NCBI RefSeq assembly: GCF_016106005.1
Contig: NZ_JACADR010000001.1
Coordinates: 49,036 to 113,035 of the forward strand
Source of the DNA: Roseomonas rosulenta
GTDB taxonomy: Bacteria > Pseudomonadota > Alphaproteobacteria > Acetobacterales > Acetobacteraceae
Length of the DNA: 64,000 bases
Direction: 5' to 3'
A model generated the notes under the pieces. The model had not been told where the DNA came from and did no database searches. It saw only the letters and a program-made list of their open reading frames with translations. Numbering within the stretch: the first letter of the stretch is position 1; every line of letters begins with the position of its first letter. Shown here piece by piece: positions 26,329-34,287 of this stretch. The position numbers and the translations under genes are program-made.

Positions 26329-26640
26329 TCAGCCCTTCGCAGCCTTGCGCTTGGCCTTCTTCAGACCGTCCAGCGCGGCAGCCTTCAGTGCGGGGCTCGC
26401 CTTGAACTTCACCGTCGCGCCCGCCTTCACGGGGACCTTCTCGCCCGTGCGCGGGTTCAGCGCCGTACGCTTCGGGGTCTCACGCACCACGAAAGCGCCG
26501 AAGTCGGGGATCGTGAACCGCCCGCTGCTGACGATCTCCGCGCGGATCGCCTCGATGATGTCACCCGCTAGCTTCGCGGAGGCGACGCCCGACAGATCGG
26601 ACGATTTCGCAATCACATCGGTCAGGAACTTCTTCGACAT
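26329..26640 (-). CDS. HU/IHF-family DNA-binding protein
   Basis: A 103-residue HU homologue from the ATG at 26640 (MSKKFLTDVIAKSSDLSG), with a GGGAGA ribosome site upstream. The body has the hallmark GRFTIPDFGAFVVRETPKRTALNPRTGEKV arm region and a Lys/Ala-rich tail (KKAKRKAAKG). Phage-encoded HU/IHF proteins bend DNA for packaging, replication or recombination. It is close to the HTH and HNH genes. Confidence 0.92.
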   Translation of the reverse strand: MSKKFLTDVIAKSSDLSGVASAKLAGDIIEAIRAEIVSSGRFTIPDFGAFVVRETPKRTALNPRTGEKVPVKAGATVKFKASPALKAAALDGLKKAKRKAAKG

Positions 26641-26714
26641 AGACTGGCATCTCCCTGAATGCCTTCCCGCCATAGCGAAGCCTGGGCAGCGTGTCAGCCA
26701 CCCAAGCCGGGCCG

Positions 26715-27050
26715 CTACAGCGCCTCGCGCGCCCGCTGCACCGCATCCCGCGTCGCGACCAGCGCCGCCAGGGTAATGTCGGCCTGCTTCACGGCGGCTG
26801 CTTCGTCGGGATCGACGTAGGACACCTGCTCCTCCGCATCGACGACGCCGGACGCCAGCTGCTCATGCAGTTCATCGAGTCGCGTCTTCACGTCATCAGG
26901 ATCCGCGCCGGCCTCGCCGAGCCATTCGCCGACGATGATCTCGACCTCGCGCGCCATTCGGGTGGGCTGCACCCCGCGCGCTGCCATAGCCTGCAGGCGC
27001 ACCAGCGCCGCATCGAGGGGGCGCATCGCCGCCCGCTGCCGTGCTGCCAT
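26715..27050 (-). CDS. Small helical phage protein
   Basis: A 111-residue, predicted all-helical acidic protein (REVEIIVGEWLGEAGADPDDVKTRLDELHEQL...). It starts 35 bases from the SOS-type box at 27085-27099 and divergently from the 68-residue gene. The family is not recognised. The promoter region suggests damage-responsive expression, which is inference. Confidence 0.6.
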   Translation of the reverse strand: MAARQRAAMRPLDAALVRLQAMAARGVQPTRMAREVEIIVGEWLGEAGADPDDVKTRLDELHEQLASGVVDAEEQVSYVDPDEAAAVKQADITLAALVATRDAVQRAREAL

Positions 27051-27084
27051 GACCGTCCTCCTTCCTGGCCGGCCTTCCTATCAT

Positions 27085-27099
27085 GTTCTTGTATTGTTC
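27085..27099. promoter_or_regulatory. Alphaproteobacterial LexA (SOS) box, GTTC-N7-GTTC
   Basis: The sequence GTTCTTGTATTGTTC is a perfect direct repeat GTTC-N7-GTTC, the known LexA consensus of alphaproteobacteria, in an AT-rich 73-base gap between two divergent genes (starts at 27050 minus and 27124 plus). The gap resembles a promoter. Which of the two genes is controlled cannot be decided from sequence. Confidence 0.65.
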
Positions 27100-27123
27100 T
27101 CATAGGGGCCGGTATCGTCCGGC

Positions 27124-27330
27124 ATGCCCGACAGCACGCCGCCCCGCCCTCCGCCGCCTTGGCTGGACGCGGCGACCCTGGCGGCGGCCCGAGCAGCACG
27201 GCGGCCGCCGGACGCATTCACCCGGTCGGATCCGAGCAAGGCGGTGCACGACGCCATCCTGGCGCGTCACCCCGCCCTGCCGTTCACCCTGATCGGCGAG
27301 GCCGTCGCCTATGTCCTCAGGTCGGAGTGA
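27124..27330 (+). CDS. Small hypothetical protein downstream of the SOS box
   Basis: A 68-residue protein (MPDSTPPRPPPPWLDAATLA...) with a proline-rich start and an amphipathic end PFTLIGEAVAYVLRSE. It starts 25 bases after the GTTC-N7-GTTC box. Its last 14 codons recur as a diverged copy at 28419-28460, beyond the TctC gene, so a second related gene once existed here. No family is recognised. Confidence 0.55.
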   Translation: MPDSTPPRPPPPWLDAATLAAARAARRPPDAFTRSDPSKAVHDAILARHPALPFTLIGEAVAYVLRSE

Positions 27331-27335
27331 CGGGC

Positions 27336-28313
27336 TTACTGCGGTTGCAGGCCGGCCAGGCGCACGGCCTCGGCGTACTGGGCGCGTTCGGCCCGGAGGA
27401 ATGCGCCGAAGGCCGCCGCATCCATCCCGGTCGGCTCGATCCACAGCTCCGCGAAGCGGCTGCGAACCTCTGGGACGGCGAGCGGGGCACGCAGGGCCTC
27501 CGAGAGACGGGCACGCTGGGCCTCAGGCACGGCGGCATTTGTCAGGAAGCCGAACCAGGAATTCGAGGTGAACCCGGCGACGCCAAGCTCGGCGAAGGTC
27601 GGTACGTCCGGCGCCGCCGTGAGCCGTGTCTCATGGGCGACGGCAATCGGCACGAGCTTCCCTTCGCGCGCGGGCGGCAGCACCTCGGGCAGGATGGCGA
27701 GCACCATTTGCACCCGGCCTTCCAGGAGGTCGGGCAGCCACTGACCCGAGCCGCGATAGGGCACATGGGTGAACTCCGCCCCCGTGCGCGCCTTCAGGAT
27801 CTCGGTGTTCAGGTGATTGGAGGTGCCGGTGCCGTACGACGCATAGCTGATGCCGCCCGGCCTGCTGCGCGACAGCGCGATGAGCCCCTGCAGGTCGCGC
27901 ACGCCGAGCGAGGGATGGACCACCAGGATGTGCGGCAGCACAGCGACATGAGCGAGCGGTGCGAAGTCGCGCTCGGCATCGAATGGCAGGCTGCGCTGCA
28001 CGAAAGGATTGATGGTGAAGGAGTTAGCCGCCATCAGCAGCGTCGTGCCGTCCGGGGCGGAGCGGGCCGCTTCCTGCGTTGCGATGACCGTGCCACCGCC
28101 AGGGCGGTTATCCACCACGATCGGGGCCCCGAGTTGCGCCGAGAGGATCGGAGCAAAGAGCCGTGCGACCAGGTCCATGGTGCCGCCGCCGGGGAATGGC
28201 ACCACGATGCGGACCGGGCGCACCGATCCGCCAGTTTGCGCGAAGGCTGCACTCGGCAGCGCCGCGGCAGCGGCCAGGAGAGAACGACGGAACAAAGCTC
28301 CCTGATCGGTCAT
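27336..28313 (-). CDS. Tripartite tricarboxylate transporter substrate-binding protein (Bug/TctC family)
   Basis: A 325-residue periplasmic binding protein. A Tat/Sec signal (FRRSLLAAAAALPSAAFAQ) is followed by RIVVPFPGGGTMDLVARLFAP, GAPIVVDNRPGGG and a THVPYRGSGQ segment, the standard Bug signatures. I chose the ATG at 28313. Such genes are bacterial and numerous in Acetobacteraceae and Burkholderiales; in a prophage it is foreign cargo. It sits between a 68-residue gene and a diverged copy of that gene's 3' end (27289-27330 versus 28419-28460), as if inserted into a tandem pair. Confidence 0.93.
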   Translation of the reverse strand: MTDQGALFRRSLLAAAAALPSAAFAQTGGSVRPVRIVVPFPGGGTMDLVARLFAPILSAQLGAPIVVDNRPGGGTVIATQEAARSAPDGTTLLMAANSFTINPFVQRSLPFDAERDFAPLAHVAVLPHILVVHPSLGVRDLQGLIALSRSRPGGISYASYGTGTSNHLNTEILKARTGAEFTHVPYRGSGQWLPDLLEGRVQMVLAILPEVLPPAREGKLVPIAVAHETRLTAAPDVPTFAELGVAGFTSNSWFGFLTNAAVPEAQRARLSEALRAPLAVPEVRSRFAELWIEPTGMDAAAFGAFLRAERAQYAEAVRLAGLQPQ

Positions 28314-28418
28314 GTGCGCCCCCTTGGTGTTTTCACGCCGATCCTGTCGTTGCCACCGGAGCGCGGCAAGGGTCGTGTCGCGTGGCGACAGCATGATGAC
28401 GCGCGACGCTGGTCACGC

Positions 28419-28460
28419 TGATCAGCGTGGCCGTCGCCTATGTCCTCGGCACGAAGTGAC
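28419..28460 (+). repeat. Diverged copy of the 3' end of the 68-residue gene
   Basis: Forty-two bases match 27289-27330 at about 80%, including an identical 19-mer (GGCCGTCGCCTATGTCCTC at 28429-28447 and 27300-27318) and a stop codon in the same place. In the same frame it encodes LISVAVAYVLGTK. It is a remnant of a second related gene, separated from its sibling by the TctC gene. Confidence 0.65.
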
Positions 28461-28463
28461 CGA

Positions 28464-29018
28464 TCAGGCGACCCGTTGCCGGGGTGCCAGGCCGTACACC
28501 ACCGCCAGCACGCCGAGCGCGGCCACCAGCATGCCCTGCGCCTGCGCGTGCCCGACGCTGCGCCCGCCCCATCCCTGGCGCTGCGCCCATTCACGCACGG
28601 AGTGCTCGAGGCCGACCACGTGCCAGACGATCGAGCCCGCGGCGCTGTCGAAGCCACCAAGGGCGGTGACCGCATCGGCCACCTCCGCGCGCGCCTTGGC
28701 CCGCCGCTCGGTGAGCCGGTCCCCCGAGCCACCCGGCAGACGGAGCAGCGGCATGGCGCGCAGCTGATCGAGCGCCGCAACGCGGAACTGCCGGCGGAAC
28801 ACTGCGCCTGCGTCGTGCATCTCCTGCGTGATTGTGTCGTTGGCGAGCATCTGCCCCAGCGTGTCGACCGTGCGGCGATGCACGACCGGCAGCCCTGTCT
28901 CGGGATCGGCTTCGCGCACGGGCTCGCCGACCGGACCGTGCTGCAGCCGCCACTTCGACGGCTTCGACAGGTCCTCGCGCGGCGCCGCCGGACGCTTGGT
29001 TCTCCGCTTAGCGGCCAT
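28464..29018 (-). CDS. Conserved phage protein (DUF6456-like region)
   Basis: A 184-residue protein from the ATG at 29018 (MAAKRRTKRPAAPREDLSKP). The basic N-terminus is followed by VHRRTVDTLGQMLANDTITQEMHDAGAVFRRQF and a long helical C-terminal part. This resembles DUF6456 regions of alphaproteobacterial HTH proteins: TITQEMHDAGAVFRRQFRVAALD looks like their helical core. It overlaps the previous gene by 11 bases. It may be a regulator; I hold the family name loosely. Confidence 0.6.
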   Translation of the reverse strand: MAAKRRTKRPAAPREDLSKPSKWRLQHGPVGEPVREADPETGLPVVHRRTVDTLGQMLANDTITQEMHDAGAVFRRQFRVAALDQLRAMPLLRLPGGSGDRLTERRAKARAEVADAVTALGGFDSAAGSIVWHVVGLEHSVREWAQRQGWGGRSVGHAQAQGMLVAALGVLAVVYGLAPRQRVA

Positions 29019-29235
29019 GGCTGCTGCCTCCGCCGCGCCGCCCCCAGCGGCGATTGGCCTCGTTGATGATCGCCTGCCGCAGCCAGGGATCGGCGATCTC
29101 GTCGACCGCAATCGCCGCGACGCCGAGCCTATGCCAGGCCGCAGCCCGCATCGCGTTCACCTCCGTGTCGGTGGTCGGGCTGCGCGCAAGATCGAGCGAC
29201 GAGCGCGGCGCGCGGGGAGCGCCAGGCAGCCTCAT
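29008..29235 (-). CDS. Small hypothetical phage protein
   Basis: A 75-residue protein (MRLPGAPRAPRSSLDLARSPTTDTEV...) whose ATG forms an ATGA overlap with the stop of the 203-residue gene. It ends inside the start of the next gene. The core NAMRAAAWHRLGVAAIAVDEIADPWLRQAIINEANRRWG is helical. The double overlap supports a coding role; family unknown. Confidence 0.6.
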   Translation of the reverse strand: MRLPGAPRAPRSSLDLARSPTTDTEVNAMRAAAWHRLGVAAIAVDEIADPWLRQAIINEANRRWGRRGGGSSHGR

Positions 29236-29843
29236 GCGCCGGCCCTCCGCCGGATCGGGGTATAGGCATGCGTGTCGCCCGTCTCGTGGCCGAACGGGAT
29301 CGCGTCCCCGCGCGACCAGTCGAACTCGGCGCCGCGCGGCGTCAGGCGCAGCGCCTCGATGCGCGAGCCGGGGAAGTGCTGGTGAATGGCATCCACCCAG
29401 TGCCGCCCCTCCCAGGCGCAGATCACCCGGCCCACCTCGTCGAGCGTCCACACCTCGCGGTCGCGGCCATCGCGCGCCAGGGCGTGCGCCTCGGGCAGGG
29501 TGCGGACGATGGCCAGCACGACGCCGTCCGGCATTCGCGTCTCCCAGACCTCGGGCGCCAGGGGCTGGTGGCCGGCGGCCAGCGCGGCGGTGTCCATAGC
29601 GGCCCAGGCGCGCCGCATCGCCTCGGAATGGGCGCGCACCGCGTCGAGGTCCTGCGCGCCATAGGCTGCCTGCCACTTCGCCCATTGCCGATCGAACCGC
29701 TCGCGCAGCCCGGCCTCGACCAGCAGGCGCAGCCGGCCCACACCCCACTTCCGCTCCATGGCGTCGGTCACCGCATCGACCGACTGCACCAGGCCCTGGA
29801 CGGCCATAGCGGTGGCCGAGCGATCGATAGCCCCTGACATCAT
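29232..29843 (-). CDS. Conserved hypothetical phage protein
   Basis: A 203-residue protein with a helical N-terminal half (VDAVTDAMERKWGVGRLRLLVEAGLRERFDRQWAKW) and a C-terminal half with short strands (WTLDEVGRVICAWEGRHWVDAIHQHF). It is the first gene downstream, in transcription order, of the iteron array. I do not recognise a family; a role in early gene control or replication is possible from position only. Confidence 0.6.
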   Translation of the reverse strand: MMSGAIDRSATAMAVQGLVQSVDAVTDAMERKWGVGRLRLLVEAGLRERFDRQWAKWQAAYGAQDLDAVRAHSEAMRRAWAAMDTAALAAGHQPLAPEVWETRMPDGVVLAIVRTLPEAHALARDGRDREVWTLDEVGRVICAWEGRHWVDAIHQHFPGSRIEALRLTPRGAEFDWSRGDAIPFGHETGDTHAYTPIRRRAGA

Positions 29844-29864
29844 GCCCTCGTCTCCGTGATGGTG

Positions 29865-30091
29865 TGCGCCGCTGCTGCGCCACTGGATGGCCGCCCACGC
29901 TCTCGAACCTGCTGGTCATCCTGCGCCGCTGCCCCACCGGTCCGGGCTGCGCCACTGCGCCACTGCCCCATGCCCCCTACGGGGCATGAGGGCATGGGCC
30001 AGGTCAGTGGCGCAGAGGCGCAGCCCTCCCCGGCAACCGGTCGCCGCGCCACTGCGCCAGTGCTGCGCCACTGACGGCGGGCAGTGGCGCA
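29865..30091. repeat. Iteron-like array of TGCGCCACTG, candidate replication origin of the prophage
   Basis: TGCGCCACTG occurs exactly at 29876, 29948, 29956, 30064 and inverted at 30005 and 30082; single-mismatch copies are at 29865, 29922, 30045 and 30053. Two copies overlap by 2 bases. The array fills the 265-base gap beside the primase-helicase gene set and surrounds a hairpin at 29970-29987. Short, irregularly spaced, mixed-orientation repeats next to a replication gene are typical of iteron origins. Confidence 0.7.
29970..29987. repeat. Hairpin inside the iteron array
   Basis: ATGCCCC and GGGGCAT pair perfectly around a 4-base loop. It may be part of the origin or a terminator of the leftward primase-helicase transcript. 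No U-run follows on either strand. Confidence 0.55.
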
Positions 30092-30108
30092 TCTATCCGG
30101 GGTCGGCC

Positions 30109-30387
30109 TCATGCCTCTGCTCCCGCCAGCACTTTGACCCGGCGCTTGGGATCCCGATGCTCCGCACAGCGGCGCCGATCGACGCGCACGGCGCCAGTGC
30201 GCCGCGGCGTCACCAGGTCGAACGGGGCTCCGCAATCCGCGCAGCGGCCGACCCAGAGTGAGAGCTGCACGTCTCGACCGGCGCGCGTGACATACGGCCG
30301 GATCCCAACGCACTCGAAGCGTTGATGCTGTACGAAGGCGACGCAGCCGATCTCCGGCTGCCCAGGCAGGCTGAGCGCGGTCTTCAT
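30109..30387 (-). CDS. Small zinc-ribbon-like protein
   Basis: A 92-residue protein (MKTALSLPGQPEIGCVAFVQ...) with a CADCG pair and a later Cys/His pair (RRRCAEHRD), suggesting one zinc site. Its start overlaps the stop of the primase-helicase gene by 4 bases, so it is read with the replication genes. It might act with the helicase or origin; no family recognised. Confidence 0.6.
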   Translation of the reverse strand: MKTALSLPGQPEIGCVAFVQHQRFECVGIRPYVTRAGRDVQLSLWVGRCADCGAPFDLVTPRRTGAVRVDRRRCAEHRDPKRRVKVLAGAEA

Positions 30388-32609
30388 GGATGTTCGTTCT
30401 CCTGTGCGTGAAGCCGCATGCCGGCGACGGCCTGCGGGTCGTGTTCGAGCCCCTTGCGCGCCTTGCGCTGCTTCGGGCTCTGGTAGTCGACGATCCGGAG
30501 GGTCTGGCTTTTCAGGTACCCAGCCAGGATCGTGCGGGCCTGCTCCTCGGTGCAGCCGACGACGCTGGTGATGAGGGTGCCCGCCCAGCGATCGCTGTCC
30601 TGCGGGCGCGCGGACCAGCGCTCACCATCGTCGCGGGGGGAGCCGAGCTGCTCGATCAGGTCGGCCGAGGCGCCGAGCGTGAGTTCCTTGAACACCGAGG
30701 CAGGGCGCCACCGCGCGACAGCCTGGACGTGATCGCCGTTCGGCAGCGTGATCGAGCGCAGTTGCAGCCAGGTGGCGTCGAGCGGGCGCGGCGCGAGGTT
30801 CAGCTTCGCGTTGTCGGCGCGGACGAAGAACCAGCGCTCGTCCTCGTCGATGCCGAAGCGCTCGGCCTCCTTCTCGTCCATGGCGCGCAGCGCGACCGCC
30901 GCGCGCGCCGCATCGACCAGCGCCGAGGCACCGCGGAAGGCGTCAGCGTCGCCGGCGATGCCGCCCTTGCGGAAGTGATGCACCAGCAGCACGGCGCAGC
31001 CGGCGGCGTCGGCCACGCGCGACCACAGCGTGGCGGCGAAGTCGACCTGGTCGTTGCGGTTCTCCTCGAGGCGATGCGACTTCACGAAGGGATCGACGAC
31101 CAGCAGCCGCACCTGGCGGCGGGTGAGCTCGGCGATCAGCGCCTCCACCAGCGGCGTGGCGACGGTGCTGCCGTCCGGCAGACGGGTCGCGAGGATCAGC
31201 GGCTGCTCGCGGCCGCTGTTGAGGAACAGGCGCCCGGCCAGATCGCTCGCTGGGATCCGGTGCGCGATCAGGGCCGCCTGCACGCGACGGAGCAGTTCGT
31301 CGCGCGGGTCTTCCAGGTTGTAGATCCAGGCCCGGCCCGGGCTGTGCACGGGCTCCTCAACCAACGGGCGACCAAGCGCGACGGAGAGGGCGACGCCGAT
31401 GGCGTAGGCGGTCTTGCCGGTGCCGCCCGGGGCGCCGAGGACGGAGACAAACCGGCGGATCAGGAAGTGGCCGTAGACCCATTCGCGCGGCGCCAGGCTG
31501 GCGAGTTCGGCGGGGTCGAAGGGCGTGGCGACGAGGCCCGCCGTGGTCGCGCCCTGCGCGCCGCTGGGCGGGGAGACCCCTCGCGCCGGGACGTCGCCCT
31601 CCCAATCCGCATGGGCGCCCTGTCCGCCCGCCTGCGGCGCCGAGGCGGGCATGTGCCCCGCGAGCAGGGACGGCTTGACCCAGAGCGGGTTGGCCAGCCT
31701 GGCGAGGCGATACAGCGAGGCAAAGCCGATGCGGTCCGGTGGGCTGCGGAACCAGTGCTGCCAACGTTCGGCACAGGCGGCGTCCTGGTGCTTCGAGGAC
31801 TTCGCGGACCACGCCGCCCAGGCGGCGAGGCCGGCGGCGCTGCCGCCCGAGGCGCGCCAGACCGCCATGCCGATGCGCGACCATTCATCCCAGGGCAGGT
31901 CGGCGTTGGGGATCTGCGCGAGCGCGGCGGCGATGTCCTCGGCCGAGGCGGCGGCGTCCGGATGCGAGCGCGGTGCGGGCGGACCATCCGCGAGAACCGG
32001 CGCGGTCGGCTTGGCGAGCAGGAGCAGGTCCGCGGCGACATCGCAGATCGGCCGCAGCGCGTCGGGCGCTTCCCGCAGCAGCCGGCCCGAGACCGTGACG
32101 TAGCGCGGGCAACGGTGAAAGATCTCGACGCTGCCGCCCTCGGGCATGGCGATGCGCCGATGGATCGGGGCGCTGAGGCTTTCGTTCAGCCCGATGATGC
32201 GCAGGCCCCGCCCGGAGGGCGTGACCTCGGTGTAGCTGTCGGCCTCCTCCACCAGGCGCTGCGCCCAATCGGTCAGTGCGCCGGTGACGGGCTCGCGGCA
32301 GGCATCGAGATCGAGAAAGATGTGCGCCGCGTCGTCGCGCAGCACGTAGCCAGCGCCGTCCGCCTCGCCGGCGGCGACCGCGCCCATGGCAGCGGCGAAA
32401 CTGTCCCAGGAGGCGGGCTCCTGGGTTGAGGCGTGGCGCCAGGGATCGCCGGCACGAAAGAGCGGCTTGTCCGGCTTGCGGCCGTCGGTCGGTTCGGTCC
32501 AGCGCCAGATCACCCAGTGCGGCCGGGCGGCGAGCGCGCGCAGCGCGTCCGGCAGCGGGCAGATCAGCCCGTCGCCATCGCGATGCACCTGGCTCGCCGT
32601 CCCGTCCAT
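30384..32609 (-). CDS. Phage primase-helicase (Prim-Pol-like, PriCT and RecA-like ATPase)
   Basis: A 741-residue replication protein. Domain order: an N-terminal Prim-Pol-like part (WVIWRWTEPTDGRKPDKPLFRAG, FLDLDACREP with the acidic pair, VTPSGRGLRI); a PriCT-like middle (WDEWSRIGMAVWRASGG); and a C-terminal AAA_25/RecA-like helicase with Walker A GAPGGTGKT (about residue 389) and Walker B RLLVVDPF (about residue 500). The ATG at 32609 lies 4 bases after the previous stop. It should prime and unwind phage DNA, with the iterons immediately downstream. Confidence 0.9.
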   Translation of the reverse strand: MDGTASQVHRDGDGLICPLPDALRALAARPHWVIWRWTEPTDGRKPDKPLFRAGDPWRHASTQEPASWDSFAAAMGAVAAGEADGAGYVLRDDAAHIFLDLDACREPVTGALTDWAQRLVEEADSYTEVTPSGRGLRIIGLNESLSAPIHRRIAMPEGGSVEIFHRCPRYVTVSGRLLREAPDALRPICDVAADLLLLAKPTAPVLADGPPAPRSHPDAAASAEDIAAALAQIPNADLPWDEWSRIGMAVWRASGGSAAGLAAWAAWSAKSSKHQDAACAERWQHWFRSPPDRIGFASLYRLARLANPLWVKPSLLAGHMPASAPQAGGQGAHADWEGDVPARGVSPPSGAQGATTAGLVATPFDPAELASLAPREWVYGHFLIRRFVSVLGAPGGTGKTAYAIGVALSVALGRPLVEEPVHSPGRAWIYNLEDPRDELLRRVQAALIAHRIPASDLAGRLFLNSGREQPLILATRLPDGSTVATPLVEALIAELTRRQVRLLVVDPFVKSHRLEENRNDQVDFAATLWSRVADAAGCAVLLVHHFRKGGIAGDADAFRGASALVDAARAAVALRAMDEKEAERFGIDEDERWFFVRADNAKLNLAPRPLDATWLQLRSITLPNGDHVQAVARWRPASVFKELTLGASADLIEQLGSPRDDGERWSARPQDSDRWAGTLITSVVGCTEEQARTILAGYLKSQTLRIVDYQSPKQRKARKGLEHDPQAVAGMRLHAQENEHP

Positions 32610-32613
32610 CAGC

Positions 32614-33336
32614 TCAGAACTCGGTGTCGTGCGTGGCCAGCGCCGGAGCCGCCGTCGGGGGCGGCGGCGCAACCGAGACCGGAGGCGGCACGTGCCGGGG
32701 CGGCGCGGTAGGCGCCGGGGCAGGCGGCATGGCCGGCGCGGACATGGTGGTGGGGGCGGGGCTCGTGTCCTGCGCCCCGGGCAGCGCGCCGATCGGCAGA
32801 TCGGCCGGCCGCGCCACCCATTTCTCAATGCGGAACACCGGCGCGTAGTTGGTGCTGCTGCCCTGCGGCCCCTTGCTCATCACGGGCGTGGTGCCGGCGA
32901 AGGTCACCACCGGCACCAGCCCCTGGCCGCGCTCCGGCGCCGCCTCATAGGTGCTGTGCAGCGCGTCCATCGCCGCGATCACCACCTTGGCCGAGGAGGC
33001 GAACTCGCGCAGGCCGCCGAGCAGCTTCGGAGCGAACACCCGCACCCGGAAGCCCTGGCGGTGGTCCTTGCTCGGCTGCGACGGCAGCGCCGCACCAAAG
33101 GGCACCAACCGCAGATCCGGGGTGCCGCCGGTGTAGGACAGCCAGCCGATCTCGATCTGGGCGAGGTCCATCAGGAACTGCGGCGGCGGGCTGGTGATGT
33201 CGACCAGGGTGGTTTCCCACCGGCCATCGGCGGCCTGGGCGCGGTCGGCGCGGAACATGCGCCCGGCGCGCGCGTCGTAGCGGATGTGGGGGACGAAGTC
33301 GGCACCGCTGGTGCTGGTGTTCAGGCCGAGGGCCAT
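32614..33336 (-). CDS. Early phage protein, possibly ssDNA-binding
   Basis: A 240-residue protein from the ATG at 33336 (MALGLNTSTSGADFVPHIRY), with a GAGGAG ribosome site. The body has beta-rich blocks (ETTLVDITSPPPQFLMDLAQ) and a disordered Pro/Ala-rich C-terminus ending ATHDTEF. A folded domain plus an acidic flexible tail is reminiscent of ssDNA-binding proteins. Position between the nuclease genes and the primase-helicase fits that, but no family signature confirms it. Confidence 0.6.
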   Translation of the reverse strand: MALGLNTSTSGADFVPHIRYDARAGRMFRADRAQAADGRWETTLVDITSPPPQFLMDLAQIEIGWLSYTGGTPDLRLVPFGAALPSQPSKDHRQGFRVRVFAPKLLGGLREFASSAKVVIAAMDALHSTYEAAPERGQGLVPVVTFAGTTPVMSKGPQGSSTNYAPVFRIEKWVARPADLPIGALPGAQDTSPAPTTMSAPAMPPAPAPTAPPRHVPPPVSVAPPPPTAAPALATHDTEF

Positions 33337-33401
33337 GGGCCTCTCCTCTCGGTGGGGGGGTGACGCGCGCCAGGTGCGGCGGGCGCGCAGCGCCGGACGC
33401 G

Positions 33402-33536
33402 TCAGGCGATCAGCGACAGGACGAGCAGGGCGAGCGCCCACAGCGCGGCCCAGTGCAGCGTCGCCGCCAGCAACTCGAGCGGGATCAGGGACGGTCGCCA
33501 GCGCCGCCGCGGCGTGGAGCGGAGGTCAGTAGCCAT
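33402..33536 (-). CDS. Small single-pass membrane protein
   Basis: A 44-residue ORF (MATDLRSTPRRRWRPSLIPL...) with one hydrophobic helix in the C-terminal half (LLAATLHWAALWALALLVLSLIA). It starts 11 bases inside the end of the exonuclease-like gene, a coupled layout. Its basic N-terminus predicts a cytoplasmic start. It could be a holin-like or regulatory micropeptide; function unknown. Confidence 0.5.
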   Translation of the reverse strand: MATDLRSTPRRRWRPSLIPLELLAATLHWAALWALALLVLSLIA

Positions 33537-34287
33537 AGACCTCCCTCCCCAGCGCGCGGGCCTCGGGGGCGGACCACCAGAAACTCTCGAAGTCGGGGCA
33601 GAGCAGCCCGGCGAGTTCCTGCGGATCGCGCGACAGGCGCAGGAAGCGTTCGAGGCGGAGCGCGACCTCGCGCAGCAGGGCGAGAGGCGCGGCCGGGTCC
33701 CGCAGGGCGTAGACCGCGACCTTCTTGGGCGTCGCGTAGCAGAAGCGCATCTCGCGGTTGCTGCCGGCGACATAGACCGCGCCCTGCCGCGCGTGGGCGG
33801 GGCTGATCTCGGAGGCCAGGCGCAGCTGCGTCTTGAGGTCGAGGACGATGCCGTGCGCGTCCCAGACGAAGTCCTGGTAGCCGATCAGCGGCACCGGCAC
33901 GTCCGGCAGCGTGACCTCGACGCGATGCTGGCGCTGCCCCTCCGGCGGCGGGGTGGGCGGACCGTATTGGCGCAGCTCCACCAGCGCCGTGGCGACGATG
34001 CCGGGAATGGCCTCGCGCTCCTTGCCGCGGTTCGAATCGGCGGAGAGCGCGGCGAGGCGGTCGAACTCGGCGAGTGATGCCGTCTGGCAGTCCTCCATAG
34101 AGAGCGCGGGGTCGAACAGGCCGAGGCTGACGCCATGCTCCGCCGCGATGCCGCGATACGCGGCGCAACCCACCGGCGCCCGCCGATGCAGCAGCTTTTC
34201 CACCACCCACAGCGCCGGTTCGGCGGCGTAGAGGTTCAGGCTGGTGGCCGACAGATGATCGAGGCCGTGTTGTGCGAAGCCGTTCAT
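33526..34287 (-). CDS. PD-(D/E)XK exonuclease-like protein (Cas4/AddB-type fold)
   Basis: A 253-residue protein from the ATG at 34287 (MNGFAQHGLDHLSATSLNLY). The LSATSLNLY-WVVEKLL motif and the active-site segment GYQDFVWDAHGIVLDLKTQ (D-x(n)-DLKT) identify a PDDEXK_1/Cas4-like nuclease. It starts inside the resolvase-like gene's stop (ATGA). Phage proteins of this kind act in recombination or DNA processing with an annealing or replication partner. Confidence 0.8.
   Translation of the reverse strand: MNGFAQHGLDHLSATSLNLYAAEPALWVVEKLLHRRAPVGCAAYRGIAAEHGVSLGLFDPALSMEDCQTASLAEFDRLAALSADSNRGKEREAIPGIVATALVELRQYGPPTPPPEGQRQHRVEVTLPDVPVPLIGYQDFVWDAHGIVLDLKTQLRLASEISPAHARQGAVYVAGSNREMRFCYATPKKVAVYALRDPAAPLALLREVALRLERFLRLSRDPQELAGLLCPDFESFWWSAPEARALGREVYGY

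Noticed and set aside
29865..30091. Possible CRISPR array
   Set aside because: Repeats are only 10 bases, irregularly spaced, overlapping and in both orientations; no spacer structure and no cas genes.
30390..32429. 679-codon frame opposite the primase-helicase
   Set aside because: Shadow of the primase-helicase; no motif, and the Walker motifs are on the minus strand.
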